Of a stretch of DNA of 59,417 nt, positions 1 to 8,418 are shown one piece after another. Made by a program: the position numbers and the translations under genes. How positions within the stretch are numbered: the first letter of the stretch is position 1; every line of letters starts with the position of its first letter. Under the pieces are notes generated by a model. The model was not told the DNA's origin and did no database searches. It saw nothing but the letters and a program-made list of their open reading frames with translations. The DNA is from an uncultured Oscillospiraceae bacterium (GTDB lineage: Bacteria; Bacillota; Clostridia; Oscillospirales; Oscillospiraceae). The stretch spans positions 1 through 59,417 of the forward strand of contig CAPGBJ010000064.1 in assembly GCA_948616425.1 (NCBI GenBank), in the 5' to 3' direction.

Positions 1-735
1 ACCGCCGCCAACATTTATCACCTCAGATGTCATATAAGAAGCCTCATCCGATGCCAAAAATGCAACCAAACTTCCAACATCTTCCGGTTTCCCCGCACAG
101 CCCATAGGAATACGACTCAACATACTGTCCCAAGCCTCCCCGCCGTTGACTTCTTTTAATTTCAGCGTCATATCCGTTTCGATAAATCCTGGGCAAATAG
201 CGTTACAGGTAATACCTTTTTTCGCATTCTCGCGGGCGGCCGTTTTGGTTAAGCCAACCACACCAGCTTTGGAGGCGGCATAATTTGCCTGCCCAATGTT
301 GCCCAGCCAGCTGCCAGAGGAGATATTGATGATGCGGCCATAGTTTTTTTCCCGCATAATGTTCAGCGCGCCTTGCGTGCAATAAAAAGTTCCAGTCAGA
401 TTAATGTCCAGTACCAATTTCCAATTTTCAGGCGTCATCTTGTGTATCATTCCGTCACGGTTGACGCCGGCATTGTTTACCAGAATGTCCAGGGTACCAT
501 AGGTCTGAACTGTAAATTCCATAAGCTGCTTCACTTCGTCACGCTGACTAATATCTACCACGAAGGAAGTCGCTTCGCCTCCAGCCTGTCGAATCAACTC
601 CACGGTTTCATCCGCAGGAGTCATGTCGGCCGCAATGACTTTACAGCCATGTTCGGCCAACTTAAGCGCAATACCGCGGCCTAAGCCACGGCCCGCGCCC
701 GTGACAATGGAAACCTTGTTCTGCAAATCTTTCAT
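1..735 (-). CDS. SDR family oxidoreductase, FabG-like (3' end cut by window)
   Basis: This is a classical short-chain dehydrogenase/reductase read leftward; the last few residues lie outside the window. The N-terminal TGAGRGLG dinucleotide-binding motif is at about residues 12-19, NNAG at 87-90, and the catalytic Ser139-Tyr152-Lys156 set is present (INISSG, then NYAASKAG). The visible end, EVINVGGG, is the usual C-terminus of this roughly 247-residue family, so very little is missing. The start at 735 follows a strong GGAGGG site. It lies 121 bp behind the CoA-transferase on the same strand, so the two are probably co-transcribed. Likely role, by inference, is NAD(P)H-dependent reduction or oxidation of a 3-oxo/3-hydroxy acyl or related compound. 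The substrate cannot be told from sequence. Confidence 0.9.
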   Translation of the reverse strand, partial: MKDLQNKVSIVTGAGRGLGRGIALKLAEHGCKVIAADMTPADETVELIRQAGGEATSFVVDISQRDEVKQLMEFTVQTYGTLDILVNNAGVNRDGMIHKMTPENWKLVLDINLTGTFYCTQGALNIMREKNYGRIINISSGSWLGNIGQANYAASKAGVVGLTKTAARENAKKGITCNAICPGFIETDMTLKLKEVNGGEAWDSMLSRIPMGCAGKPEDVGSLVAFLASDEASYMTSEVINVGGG

Positions 736-856
736 GTGATATCCCTCCTAAAATATAGTTACCCTGTTTCTGGATACATTGAACCAGCTTCTTAAAAGTG
801 AAAAGACCTGTGTTGGACGAGGACTTGTTTGAATATGGAACCGCAGCTAGCAGCGC

Positions 857-2449
857 CTATATATGGCCGCAGATTATTTCTTTCAAGCCAAAGGGTCCGG
901 ATTCCTGAAAAATAGCTGGATTCATTTCCTTCAAGCCGGTACTGATTGCAGGGGCAAATTCCATCCTATTCAAAATATTTTCTTGTAAATCGACTCCGGG
1001 CGCGATTTCTATTAAAGTGAGTCCCTCCGGCCTCAGTTCGAATACAGCGCGTTCAGTGACATAGTGCATCTTTTGGCCTTTGGTCACTGCATTCTTTCCG
1101 TTATAAGAAATCTGTTGCAGCTGATTTACAAATTTAATAATGTGTCCCTCTTGGTTAATATGTAGTTTTCCGTCCTCAAAGCTGCAATTCAAGCCGCCCC
1201 CAGTGAAGGAGGAACAAAACACCACATGTTTTGCATTCGTGGTGATGTCAATAAAACCTCCGGCGCCTGTTGGCTTTGATGCGCCGAGTTTCGTCGCGTT
1301 TACATTGCCGGAGGCATCCACTTCTCCAGCCCCCATAAATGTTACATCCACACCAGCGCCATTGTAGAAATCAAATTGGTCATCGTGTCGGACCAGCGCA
1401 AATTGATTTTTTGCGATGCCAAAGTCCACACCACCCATCGGGATCCCGCCATAGACGCCAGATTCGACCGTTATGGTTACCTCCTCTTCCAAGGACTCCT
1501 CCGCCAGAATGGGGCCCACCACATCATTGGGAATTCCAGTCCCTACATTTAAAATATCATCTGTGTGTAACTCACACAGCGCACGACGACCAATCACTTT
1601 TCTCAGGGACATGGCCAGTGTATCGCTTTTTTCTCCCGGCTTTTTAATATTGCCGCAATACGCCGGGTCGAAGATAAAACTGTGGGTCTGACGGTGATCC
1701 TCCTCTGGATTGGGGCAGATTACTGCCGCATCAATGAAAACGCCAGGAACCGTGACCTGTTTACAGTGGATAGACCCAGATTTTACTTTATATTTCGCCT
1801 GCGCAATCACACTCCCCCCATACTTTTTACATGCCATTACAGCGCCCCAAACCTCCAGCGACATCGCCTCTTCCTCTGTGGAGAGATTGCCAAGTTCATC
1901 AATATATGTCCCCCGAATAATACAATAATCAATCGGAATCGGTTTATACCACATGTACAGCTCGCCGTTTATCTCTATCGTCTCTACCAGATTTGGGGCA
2001 TTTTTCGTCACCTCATTCATTTTTCCGCCGTCGATTCGGGGGTCAATAAAAGTCCCCAGTCCCACTTTTGTAATCTTACCGGGTTCACCGCCGGCCATAC
2101 TGCGAAATAACTGCGCGAACTGACCTTGCGGAAAACAATATGCCAACACTCTGTTATTTGCAATTAGTTCCATCATTTTCGGCTGAAGGCCCCAATGTCC
2201 TCCAACAACGCGCGCAATCATATGCTCATGGGCAAAATGTTGGATACCTCTATCCCGATCACTCTGTCCGCACGAATGGAGAATCGTCAGTCCTCTAGGG
2301 CTTCCCGTTTCCAAAAAACGCCGCTCAATCTCTTTTAGTATGGTCTCAGCCGCTGAAACCAACGTCATACTCACTGGAAGAATCGTACTGTTGTCTTGAA
2401 TCATCTCTGCAGCCTCTGCACCGGATATAAAAACAGGTTTCCTCATCAT
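857..2449 (-). CDS. Family I acyl-CoA:carboxylate CoA-transferase (propionate/acetate CoA-transferase-like)
   Basis: About 530 residues, the full length of fused alpha/beta family I CoA-transferases such as propionate CoA-transferase and E. coli YdiF. The N-terminal half carries the glycine-rich GGHWGLQP stretch. The C-terminal half carries VESGVYGG, whose Glu (about residue 329) aligns with the catalytic glutamate that forms the glutamyl-CoA intermediate. The reading frame is open back to 2599, but the ATG at 2449 has an AGAAAGGA site 7 bases upstream, and the upstream 50 codons look non-coding; the next ATG (2446) is an alternative. It would move CoA between acetyl- or propionyl-CoA and a carboxylic acid, the usual activation step in anaerobic acid fermentation. 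A LysR gene is divergent, suggesting substrate-induced control. Confidence 0.9.
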   Translation of the reverse strand: MMRKPVFISGAEAAEMIQDNSTILPVSMTLVSAAETILKEIERRFLETGSPRGLTILHSCGQSDRDRGIQHFAHEHMIARVVGGHWGLQPKMMELIANNRVLAYCFPQGQFAQLFRSMAGGEPGKITKVGLGTFIDPRIDGGKMNEVTKNAPNLVETIEINGELYMWYKPIPIDYCIIRGTYIDELGNLSTEEEAMSLEVWGAVMACKKYGGSVIAQAKYKVKSGSIHCKQVTVPGVFIDAAVICPNPEEDHRQTHSFIFDPAYCGNIKKPGEKSDTLAMSLRKVIGRRALCELHTDDILNVGTGIPNDVVGPILAEESLEEEVTITVESGVYGGIPMGGVDFGIAKNQFALVRHDDQFDFYNGAGVDVTFMGAGEVDASGNVNATKLGASKPTGAGGFIDITTNAKHVVFCSSFTGGGLNCSFEDGKLHINQEGHIIKFVNQLQQISYNGKNAVTKGQKMHYVTERAVFELRPEGLTLIEIAPGVDLQENILNRMEFAPAISTGLKEMNPAIFQESGPFGLKEIICGHI

Positions 2450-2700
2450 ACAAAGTCCTTTCTGCTGTACTTTATGAATGCGGTTTTGGTGTCCCCTTTC
2501 GTTAAGTTGGGACCGCGGTCCTATCCCCCTTCGTTTATCCTCATATTCCACATATAATTTATTCTCAGACACCATTCCTTTGTTAGCAATGTACAACAAA
2601 ATAGGATTTAAGAAAAGCAGTTATTTCTCTACATCCGCAATCAAAATTTGCAGATACGTGCAGAGCGGCGTCTGTTTCCCCCGCCGGCCAATTAAAAAAA

Positions 2701-2727
2701 CGTGGTACCCTGCTGCGGGTATCCACG
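2701..2727 (-). terminator. Hairpin with T7 tract in the CoA-transferase leader
   Basis: The arms CGTGGTACCC (2701-2710) and GGGTATCCACG (2717-2727) pair with one bulge around a 6-base loop. Read leftward the stem is followed by seven T (2700-2694), a good intrinsic terminator lying about 250 bp upstream of the CoA-transferase start. Read rightward the 5' arm resembles a T-box element (TGGTACC) followed by TCTCTTATTT, but no specifier stem was recognised. The rest of 2450-2896 holds leader sequence and the LysR promoter (TATAAT at 2847-2852, weak -35). Confidence 0.55.
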
Positions 2728-2896
2728 TCTCTTATTTCCTGTTACAGATTCACTCAAACCCGAAATGATATCTCCTTGGCATCCTGTATAAGGCGACGCC
2801 AAAACCTTCGTTTAAAAAATGGGTTTCGTAAATAAATATAACATGGTATAATATATTGGAAAGAGTTGGGCATGTTCGGAACGAGGGAAATTCTTT

Positions 2897-3796
2897 ATGA
2901 TTACGAAACAAATTGAAAATCTCCGTAACTTTATTCTGGTCTGTGAGAAAGGGAGTTTTGCAAAAGCAGCCGAGGACGCCTATATTTCTCGTCAGGCATT
3001 GAGCAAGTCTGTCTCTATGCTGGAGAAAGAACTAGGGGTCCTTTTATTCGTTCGTTCAAAACATGGCGTCTATTTAACGGAATATGGGAAATTTGTATAT
3101 AACGAAATCCTGCCAATTTTAACGCAGCTAGATCGTTTTCAGCAAAAGCTCTCAGAAAAAATCAATTTCCCCACAGAAAAAACCATCAAGATGAACATTT
3201 TCCCCAGCTCCATCTATCTTTTTCCGGATAGAGCTGTACGACAATTTTTCAAGACGTTTTCCAGCGGGGAATATGCTGTGGAAATTTCTGATTACTTGAC
3301 TGTACAGGCGAGGGAAAAGTTGATTTCAGGCGAACTGGATATCATGATTGAGGCCGGATACCAAGCAGGGAAGGGCTTAAATACCTATGTGGTAAAAGAA
3401 TTTCAACGCGTGTGTCTCATCCCCCAAACGAATCCGCTTTCAACAAAAAAGTTTATTTCCATCGACGATTTAACACATGAGAACATGGTTTTATGCATGA
3501 ATAAAATGGACTTTGAATATTTTATTCCCCTGGTTCATCAAAAAAATCACGATTCACAGATTAAGTTTGTGGGAGAAACAAATGTCATGTTTGAGCTCTG
3601 TGACCACAATCATTTTGTCGGCCTGAACTTTGATTTTGTTTCAAAAAATCTCATTCCAAAATATCCGAACATTGTATCCGTGCCTTTCAAAGATCCGGTT
3701 TTTCCCGCTCAGATTATGCTGATCTATAATCCGAACACAATCGGCGAAGGATTTGTAAAATCGTTTGGGAGCTATATCAAACAATTTTTGAAATAA
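2897..3796 (+). CDS. LysR family transcriptional regulator
   Basis: This 299-residue protein has the LysR layout. An N-terminal winged helix-turn-helix spans about residues 5-65 (FAKAAEDAYISRQALSKSVSMLEKELGVLLF), and a periplasmic-binding-protein-like effector domain spans about 90-295. The ATG has an AGGGA site 9 bases upstream, and a TATAAT box lies 45 bases upstream at 2847-2852. It is divergent from the CoA-transferase/dehydrogenase unit, the classical arrangement in which a LysR protein controls its neighbour and itself. The effector is unknown. It is AT-richer than the surrounding genes and its own sequence is diverged from the second LysR at 25720. Confidence 0.92.
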   Translation: MITKQIENLRNFILVCEKGSFAKAAEDAYISRQALSKSVSMLEKELGVLLFVRSKHGVYLTEYGKFVYNEILPILTQLDRFQQKLSEKINFPTEKTIKMNIFPSSIYLFPDRAVRQFFKTFSSGEYAVEISDYLTVQAREKLISGELDIMIEAGYQAGKGLNTYVVKEFQRVCLIPQTNPLSTKKFISIDDLTHENMVLCMNKMDFEYFIPLVHQKNHDSQIKFVGETNVMFELCDHNHFVGLNFDFVSKNLIPKYPNIVSVPFKDPVFPAQIMLIYNPNTIGEGFVKSFGSYIKQFLK

Positions 3797-3876
3797 ATGC
3801 CTGCAAATGCCTTCCTTTACAAGCGGGCCATGGGGAGAGACTGTGGACGCCCCACCAGCCTTAGAAATATATTCAA

Positions 3877-3974
3877 CGGCGGGAAATTTACTTGCCATAC
3901 CAACACAATTTTTCCAGAAATTCTCCTTGAATGTTCCGAAAAATTGGGAAGGCATGGCGGTAAACGTCCCGCCG
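3877..3974. repeat. Long imperfect inverted repeat between convergent genes
   Basis: The left arm (3877-3919) and right arm (3934-3974) match as inverted copies over about 40 bases with scattered changes; both begin CGGCGGGA, share TTTAC, GCCAT and CCAATTTTT-like blocks, and enclose a loop of about 14 bases. It fills the middle of the 233 bp gap between the LysR stop (3796) and the convergent gene ending at 4030, which otherwise holds nothing I can support. Small reading frames across it (both strands) are by-products of the palindrome. It may be a bidirectional terminator or a dispersed palindromic element. Confidence 0.6.
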
Positions 3975-4029
3975 TTTTGGTTGTATTGGCAGAAAGCGGC
4001 CGCCAATTGCCATAGGGGCTACCCCGCGG

Positions 4030-4719
4030 TCAGCTTCTGTTTTCCTCCATCCGGTTGATCAGGGCGGTTCCTGCAAGGGGACATTTGGTGTAACAAATAC
4101 CGCAGTCGTCGCAGTCCATACTTCGGATGTGGTATTTTCCGTCCTCACTGCGGTAGATCGAGTGCTCGGCGCAGTGGTCAAAGCAGCTTCCGCAGCCAGT
4201 GCAGCGCTCCGTGATGAAATAGGTCAGCTCCTCCGGCCGCTCCCCGCCGAAGCCGAAGCGGAGCCGACGAATCATGTCGTCCCGGTAGAGGTGCAGAATC
4301 TCCCCGGTGCCCCGGGCCAACCTGAACAACACAATCAGGTCGGTATTATAGCGATACATCTTCATCGTACCCGGATTTTTCTCGGCGTAGTCCCGATAGA
4401 CGGCAGGGTCGGTGCATTCCTCCACAGCCGCCCTGATTCTGATGCAGTGGTGGGTGTCGTCCAGCAGGGAGGCAATGGCAACGTGGGGCTGTTCCTGCAG
4501 CTGGCGGTAGAACGGCTTTCCCCGGGAGGTCATAAAATAGAGTTCGCCGTCGGACAGCCGCTGCAACGAGATAATCCGATTCTCTGGAAGACCATGTTTC
4601 AGTGTGGAAATACTGACCCGGCCCCCCTGCTGCCGCAGAAATTGAAAACTCTTTTCCATAATCTCTGGAATGGAACTGCGATCGGTCAGCCCCCAAAGGG
4701 GGATTTCATCATGTATCAT
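4030..4719 (-). CDS. Pyridoxamine 5'-phosphate oxidase-like FMN-binding protein with C-terminal 2[4Fe-4S] ferredoxin domain
   Basis: The first 150 residues or so form a split-barrel flavin-binding domain of the PNPOx-like family (for example GELYFMTSRGKPFYRQLQEQPHVAI). The last 60 are a bacterial ferredoxin domain with Cys173-176-179-183 and Cys203-206-209-213, enough for two 4Fe-4S clusters. Such fusions are thought to shuttle electrons between ferredoxin and a flavin or small acceptor; the partner is unknown. The ATG at 4719 has GGAGGAA 7 bases upstream; a TTG one codon earlier is less likely. It lies 54 bp after the NhaC-like transporter on the same strand, so it is probably the last gene of the enoate reductase unit and may feed or drain its electrons (inference). 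Confidence 0.85.
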   Translation of the reverse strand: MIHDEIPLWGLTDRSSIPEIMEKSFQFLRQQGGRVSISTLKHGLPENRIISLQRLSDGELYFMTSRGKPFYRQLQEQPHVAIASLLDDTHHCIRIRAAVEECTDPAVYRDYAEKNPGTMKMYRYNTDLIVLFRLARGTGEILHLYRDDMIRRLRFGFGGERPEELTYFITERCTGCGSCFDHCAEHSIYRSEDGKYHIRSMDCDDCGICYTKCPLAGTALINRMEENRS

Positions 4720-4773
4720 CAAAATTCCTCCAAATATTTTTATTGACCGCGCGCCCTCTTATCTCGGGCTGTG

Positions 4774-6099
4774 TTACAGGAACAGCGCCGCAAAGGTGCA
4801 GATGACAAACAGCGGAATATTGACAAAGAGGAACGAGGGGATACAGGAATCTCTAATGTGATCGTGCTGACCGTCAATATTGAAGGCGGCGGTGGGGATC
4901 AGGGCCTGGTTGGAGGAGGGAGAACCCGAATCGCCCAGGGCGCCCGACGCGGCCACCAGTATAATAATCAGGGCGGGACTCATCTTCAGCGACAGCCCGA
5001 GGGGGACCAGAACTGTGGCGACAATGGGGACGGTGCTGAAGGCGGAACCGATGCCCATCGTAATGAACAAACCCAGGAACAGCATAAGAAACGCGCCAAA
5101 AATCTTATTTCCGCCGATGAGGGCGCCGCTGGCTGCAATCAGATTGTCCAGGTCTCCATAGGTCTTTGCGGTTGCGGCAAAGGCGACGGCTGCCATCAGC
5201 ACCAGACAGACATAGGAACTGGTCATAATGCCTTTCATAAATACGGTCTCAAAGTCCCTCGGCTTGATTGCGCCAGTCACCACCAGCATCACGATCATCA
5301 CCAGGGCGGCCAGGGGCATGGACTTGGTGGTCACCTGGACCACCACCACCGACAGGCCGGAAATCAGGCAGGCGATATGGCGAAACTCAATGGGGGGCAG
5401 CTCCTTGGCGGCGGCCAGTTCGGCCTCTATCAGTTTGTTCTCACCCTCAGCCGACTGATAGTCCCTGGGCTTTCGATATCGAATCATAGCCAGGATAATG
5501 GCAACCACCATAGCCCCGCCAATGACCAAGTTCGCGCGCCAGATCTGGTCAATGCTCACCTCTAAGCCGTTGTCAGCCAGAGCGCCCTGCACAATCCCCA
5601 TAAACCCCGCGCCATAGCCCACCGGGAAGCAGCAGTAACCAATCTGCAGGCCGCAGCAAGTCGTGATAACCAGCAGCCTTCTGTCCACTTTATAGTCTGT
5701 GAGCAGCCGCAGCAGCGGGGGGACAATAACCAGCAGGAAGGAAACGCCAATCAGCACAAAGGTCTCCACCATGATGCCAAACAGCGTTAAAACAATGGGA
5801 AACAGCCAGACCTTTTTGCCCACCAGCTTTGCCACCCGGGGCGCCAGCACCTCGCCCACGTTGTTGTACTGCATCGTAGCCGCCAGCACACCCAGGAGCA
5901 GCAGGAACAGGACCATACGGTTGTCATTGCCCATGTTGGTGTAAAACACCTCAATCCCCTCCACAAGGGTGGCCCCGCCCAAAAGGGCGCAGCAAAGAGA
6001 TGCAATGATGATGGAGAGGAATACATTCACCTTCAGCAGGCACAGCACCACCAGAATTGTAGTGGCAAGAATGACAGGATTTGTAAGTATCGTTGACAT
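4774..6099 (-). CDS. Na+/H+ antiporter family (NhaC-like, ion transporter superfamily) membrane protein
   Basis: A 441-residue polytopic membrane protein with about 11-12 hydrophobic segments. The C-terminal stretch SGALGDSGSPSSN...DGQHDHIRDSCIPSFLF is typical of the NhaC-like Na+/H+ antiporter family, some members of which are thought to exchange organic acids rather than protons. A clear AAGGAAGGTG site precedes the ATG. It lies 118 bp behind the enoate-reductase-like gene and ahead of the FMN/ferredoxin protein, all leftward, so a metabolite exporter or substrate/product exchanger for that pathway is a reasonable inference. No lone regulatory element was found in the 118 bp gap apart from a weak sigma-54-like match (6150-6167), which I do not trust. 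Confidence 0.85.
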   Translation of the reverse strand: MSTILTNPVILATTILVVLCLLKVNVFLSIIIASLCCALLGGATLVEGIEVFYTNMGNDNRMVLFLLLLGVLAATMQYNNVGEVLAPRVAKLVGKKVWLFPIVLTLFGIMVETFVLIGVSFLLVIVPPLLRLLTDYKVDRRLLVITTCCGLQIGYCCFPVGYGAGFMGIVQGALADNGLEVSIDQIWRANLVIGGAMVVAIILAMIRYRKPRDYQSAEGENKLIEAELAAAKELPPIEFRHIACLISGLSVVVVQVTTKSMPLAALVMIVMLVVTGAIKPRDFETVFMKGIMTSSYVCLVLMAAVAFAATAKTYGDLDNLIAASGALIGGNKIFGAFLMLFLGLFITMGIGSAFSTVPIVATVLVPLGLSLKMSPALIIILVAASGALGDSGSPSSNQALIPTAAFNIDGQHDHIRDSCIPSFLFVNIPLFVICTFAALFL

Positions 6100-6217
6100 A
6101 TCTTCACCTTCCTTTTACATAGTCGTAACGCTGTACAGAACTTCAGATACCGCTATACGCACGCCAATTTTTATGCCCCCACGGCCTCCCTCCCCTTCAC
6201 TTTTTCCCTCTAATGCT

Positions 6218-8209
6218 TCATATATGGTTGGCCACCTCAAAGGCGTCCCAAACGGCATACATGATGTTGGCCACCTTTCGGGCGTCACCCAACAGGTAGA
6301 GTTCGGGTACCCGCGCCTCCAGGGCGTGGTAAAGGCTGTTCTCCTCCCGGAAGCCCACGGACAAAATCACCGTGTCGCAGGGCAGCATCTGGGGCCCGTC
6401 GGCAGTCTCGATCAAGAGCTCGCCTCCGGCCCAGGATTTCACTGAGGCGTCGGTATAGACCTCGATCCCATGAAAGGGAATCAGCCGCTCCAGCATCTCG
6501 CTATTGGCGTGGCACAGCGGTCGGTTGACCGCCATCAGCCGGTCCAGCATCTCAACGATGGTCACCCGCTTTCCGCTCTGAGCCAGCCACAGAGCGGTCT
6601 CACAGCCTACCAGGCCGCCCCCCACCACCACAGCCCGCTCCCGGCAGTCAGCCCGCCCGGTGAGAACGTCGGAGGCGGTACAGACCGGGGCCCCCTCTCC
6701 CAGAGAGAAGGTCTTAGCTGTGGACCCGGTGGCAACAATTACCGCGTCATAGCCGGCCTCGGCCAGCTCCGGTTCCACCACAGTGTTGAGGTGGACCGGG
6801 ACATTCAAGCGTCTCAGCTCCCGTCCATACCACCGGATCAGCGCCAATTCGTCCTCCTTGAAGGGGGGCGCGCCGGCGGCCAGCAGATTTCCCCCCAGGC
6901 GGTCGCTGCGCTCAAAGAGTTCGGGCCAATGGCCCCGCTCGGCCAGCACCCGGGCGGCCTCCATGCCGGCGGGCCCGCCCCCCGCGACCAAAATCCGTTT
7001 TGGTCGGAGCACCGGATTATAGGCGGTCACCCGTTCCCGTCCGGCCTGGGGATTCACGGCGCAGTTCACCATGGAGTACTCCTGAATCCGCCCCATGCAC
7101 CCCTCCTGACAGGAGATACAGGGTCGAATCTGGGCGGTCTGTCCGGCTCGCAGCTTGTTGACATACTCCGGGTCGGCCAGCAGAGGACGCCCCAGGCTGA
7201 CAATGTCGCACACACCGTCCACCAGGGCGGACAGCGCCCGGTCTGGATCATCCATGCGGCCGGCGCAGAGGACTGGTATGTCTACCGCCTCTCTGACCAG
7301 CTTTGCGTAGGGCATATACAGCCCTTTCTCCTGATACATGGGGGGGTGGCTCCACCACCAGGCGTCGTAGGAGCCCACGTCCACATCCAGGGCATCATAT
7401 CCCCAGGCGGCCAACAGCCTGGCCGCCTCTACCCCCTCCTTCAAGTCCCGGCCCTTCTCCTCGAATACCTCTCCGGGCAGCGCCCCCTCGCGCAGATCTT
7501 TGATGAAGCTCTTGGGGCTGTACCGCAGAATCACCGGAAAATCCTGTCCGCAGCGGGCCTTGATCTCCTCCACAATCTCCCGAGCAAAGCGCAGCCGGTT
7601 TTCCAGACAGCCGCCATACTCATCGCTTCGGCGGTTAAAGAGGGAGATGGCGAATTGGTCGATCAGATAGCCCTCGTGGACGGCGTGAATCTCCACCCCA
7701 TCAAATCCGGCCCGCTTGGCGTGATAGGCCCCTTCCCCAAAGCGGCGAACCAGCGTGTGGATTTCCTCCACCGTCAGTGCACGACAGGTCTTATCCAGCC
7801 AGCGGTGCTGAATCGGGGAGGGCGCCACCGGGGGGAACTCCCCCAGATTGGTGGGGATCGTTACCCGGCCAAAGCCGCCGGACATCTGCAAGAAAATCCT
7901 TGCGTTGTAGGCATGGACCCGCTCCGTCATCTCCCGGGAGGTGCGCACAAATTGGACCGGGTTGTAAGTGGAGTTGGGACAGTTGGGCATCCCATGCTCC
8001 TCAATCTCGTTGTCTACAAAGGTAACCCCGGTAAAGATCAGCCCTGCGCCGCCCTTGGCCCGGGCGGTGTAGTAGTCAATCCCCCTCTGGTTAAAGCCTC
8101 CCTGCGCGTCTCCCAGACCCAGGGGGCCCATGGGCGCCATGGCAAACCGATTTTTCAGTGTCATGTCTCCGATCTTGACTGGGGAGAAAAGCGGGTCATA
8201 CTGTGTCAT
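6218..8209 (-). CDS. Enoate reductase/2,4-dienoyl-CoA reductase-like flavoenzyme (old yellow enzyme family) 1
   Basis: At 663 residues this has the three-domain layout of 2,4-dienoyl-CoA reductase, clostridial enoate/cinnamate reductases and trimethylamine dehydrogenase. An FMN TIM barrel (about 1-360) carries EIHAVHEGYLIDQF near the active site (one residue longer than the usual HxxHGYL). One 4Fe-4S site uses Cys364, 367, 371 and 383. FAD/NAD(P)-binding Rossmann folds begin at VAGGGPAG (about 408) and at VVVGGGLVG. Such enzymes reduce activated C=C bonds of 2-enoates with NADH. AAAGGAG precedes the ATG. Its promoter is a perfect consensus with a PadR operator between the boxes, and padR is divergent, which points to induction by an aryl-acrylate or phenolic acid. 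An aryl-acrylate (cinnamate-like) reductase is my best inference; dehydrogenation of an amine is the main alternative. Confidence 0.9.
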   Translation of the reverse strand: MTQYDPLFSPVKIGDMTLKNRFAMAPMGPLGLGDAQGGFNQRGIDYYTARAKGGAGLIFTGVTFVDNEIEEHGMPNCPNSTYNPVQFVRTSREMTERVHAYNARIFLQMSGGFGRVTIPTNLGEFPPVAPSPIQHRWLDKTCRALTVEEIHTLVRRFGEGAYHAKRAGFDGVEIHAVHEGYLIDQFAISLFNRRSDEYGGCLENRLRFAREIVEEIKARCGQDFPVILRYSPKSFIKDLREGALPGEVFEEKGRDLKEGVEAARLLAAWGYDALDVDVGSYDAWWWSHPPMYQEKGLYMPYAKLVREAVDIPVLCAGRMDDPDRALSALVDGVCDIVSLGRPLLADPEYVNKLRAGQTAQIRPCISCQEGCMGRIQEYSMVNCAVNPQAGRERVTAYNPVLRPKRILVAGGGPAGMEAARVLAERGHWPELFERSDRLGGNLLAAGAPPFKEDELALIRWYGRELRRLNVPVHLNTVVEPELAEAGYDAVIVATGSTAKTFSLGEGAPVCTASDVLTGRADCRERAVVVGGGLVGCETALWLAQSGKRVTIVEMLDRLMAVNRPLCHANSEMLERLIPFHGIEVYTDASVKSWAGGELLIETADGPQMLPCDTVILSVGFREENSLYHALEARVPELYLLGDARKVANIMYAVWDAFEVANHI

Positions 8210-8238
8210 TGAATTTTCTCCTTTAACGTAATAAAAAG

Positions 8239-8267
8239 ATTATAGTATGTAAATATTTACATGTCAA
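8239..8267 (-). promoter_or_regulatory. Consensus promoter with PadR operator in the spacer
   Basis: On the minus strand TTGACA (8267-8262), a 17 bp spacer and TATAAT (8244-8239) form a perfect sigma-A promoter for the enoate-reductase-like gene. The spacer is largely a 16 bp perfect palindrome, ATGTAAATATTTACAT (8247-8262). This matches the ATGT-N8-ACAT pattern known for PadR-family operators, so a bound dimer would block RNA polymerase directly. Confidence 0.85.
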
Positions 8268-8329
8268 TCGTTATCTGTATTAAAAATCCCGGGTTCCATT
8301 TGTCTATTTTGACCGGTTATTTGGAGGAG

Positions 8330-8358
8330 TTGACAGAGTTGCTTCGTTTTTTTATACA
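8330..8358 (+). promoter_or_regulatory. padR promoter
   Basis: TTGACA at 8330-8335, a 17 bp spacer, then TATACA at 8353-8358, about 60 bp upstream of the padR start. The divergent enoate reductase promoter ends about 60 bp away, so one bound PadR dimer may affect only the leftward promoter; no second ATGT-N8-ACAT site was seen here. Confidence 0.65.
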
Positions 8359-8418
8359 ACTTGCCCTAGGGTAAGATTCAGATATTTGTGTTATAGTTAT
8401 ACTGGAGGATGATAAACC

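Noticed and set aside
3797..4058. Short frames on both strands between the LysR gene and the FMN/ferredoxin gene
   Set aside because: They arise from the long inverted repeat, lack ribosome sites and overlap the neighbouring genes.
6150..6167. Sigma-54-like TTGGCG-N-GC match in front of the NhaC-like gene
   Set aside because: Only the GG/GC spacing fits; the -24 and -12 elements are poor and the gene is probably transcribed from the PadR-controlled promoter.
6470..8212. 580-residue rightward frame opposite the first enoate reductase
   Set aside because: It is the exact antisense of a well-conserved gene, rich in His/Gly/Pro, with no domain; GC-rich DNA gives such shadows.
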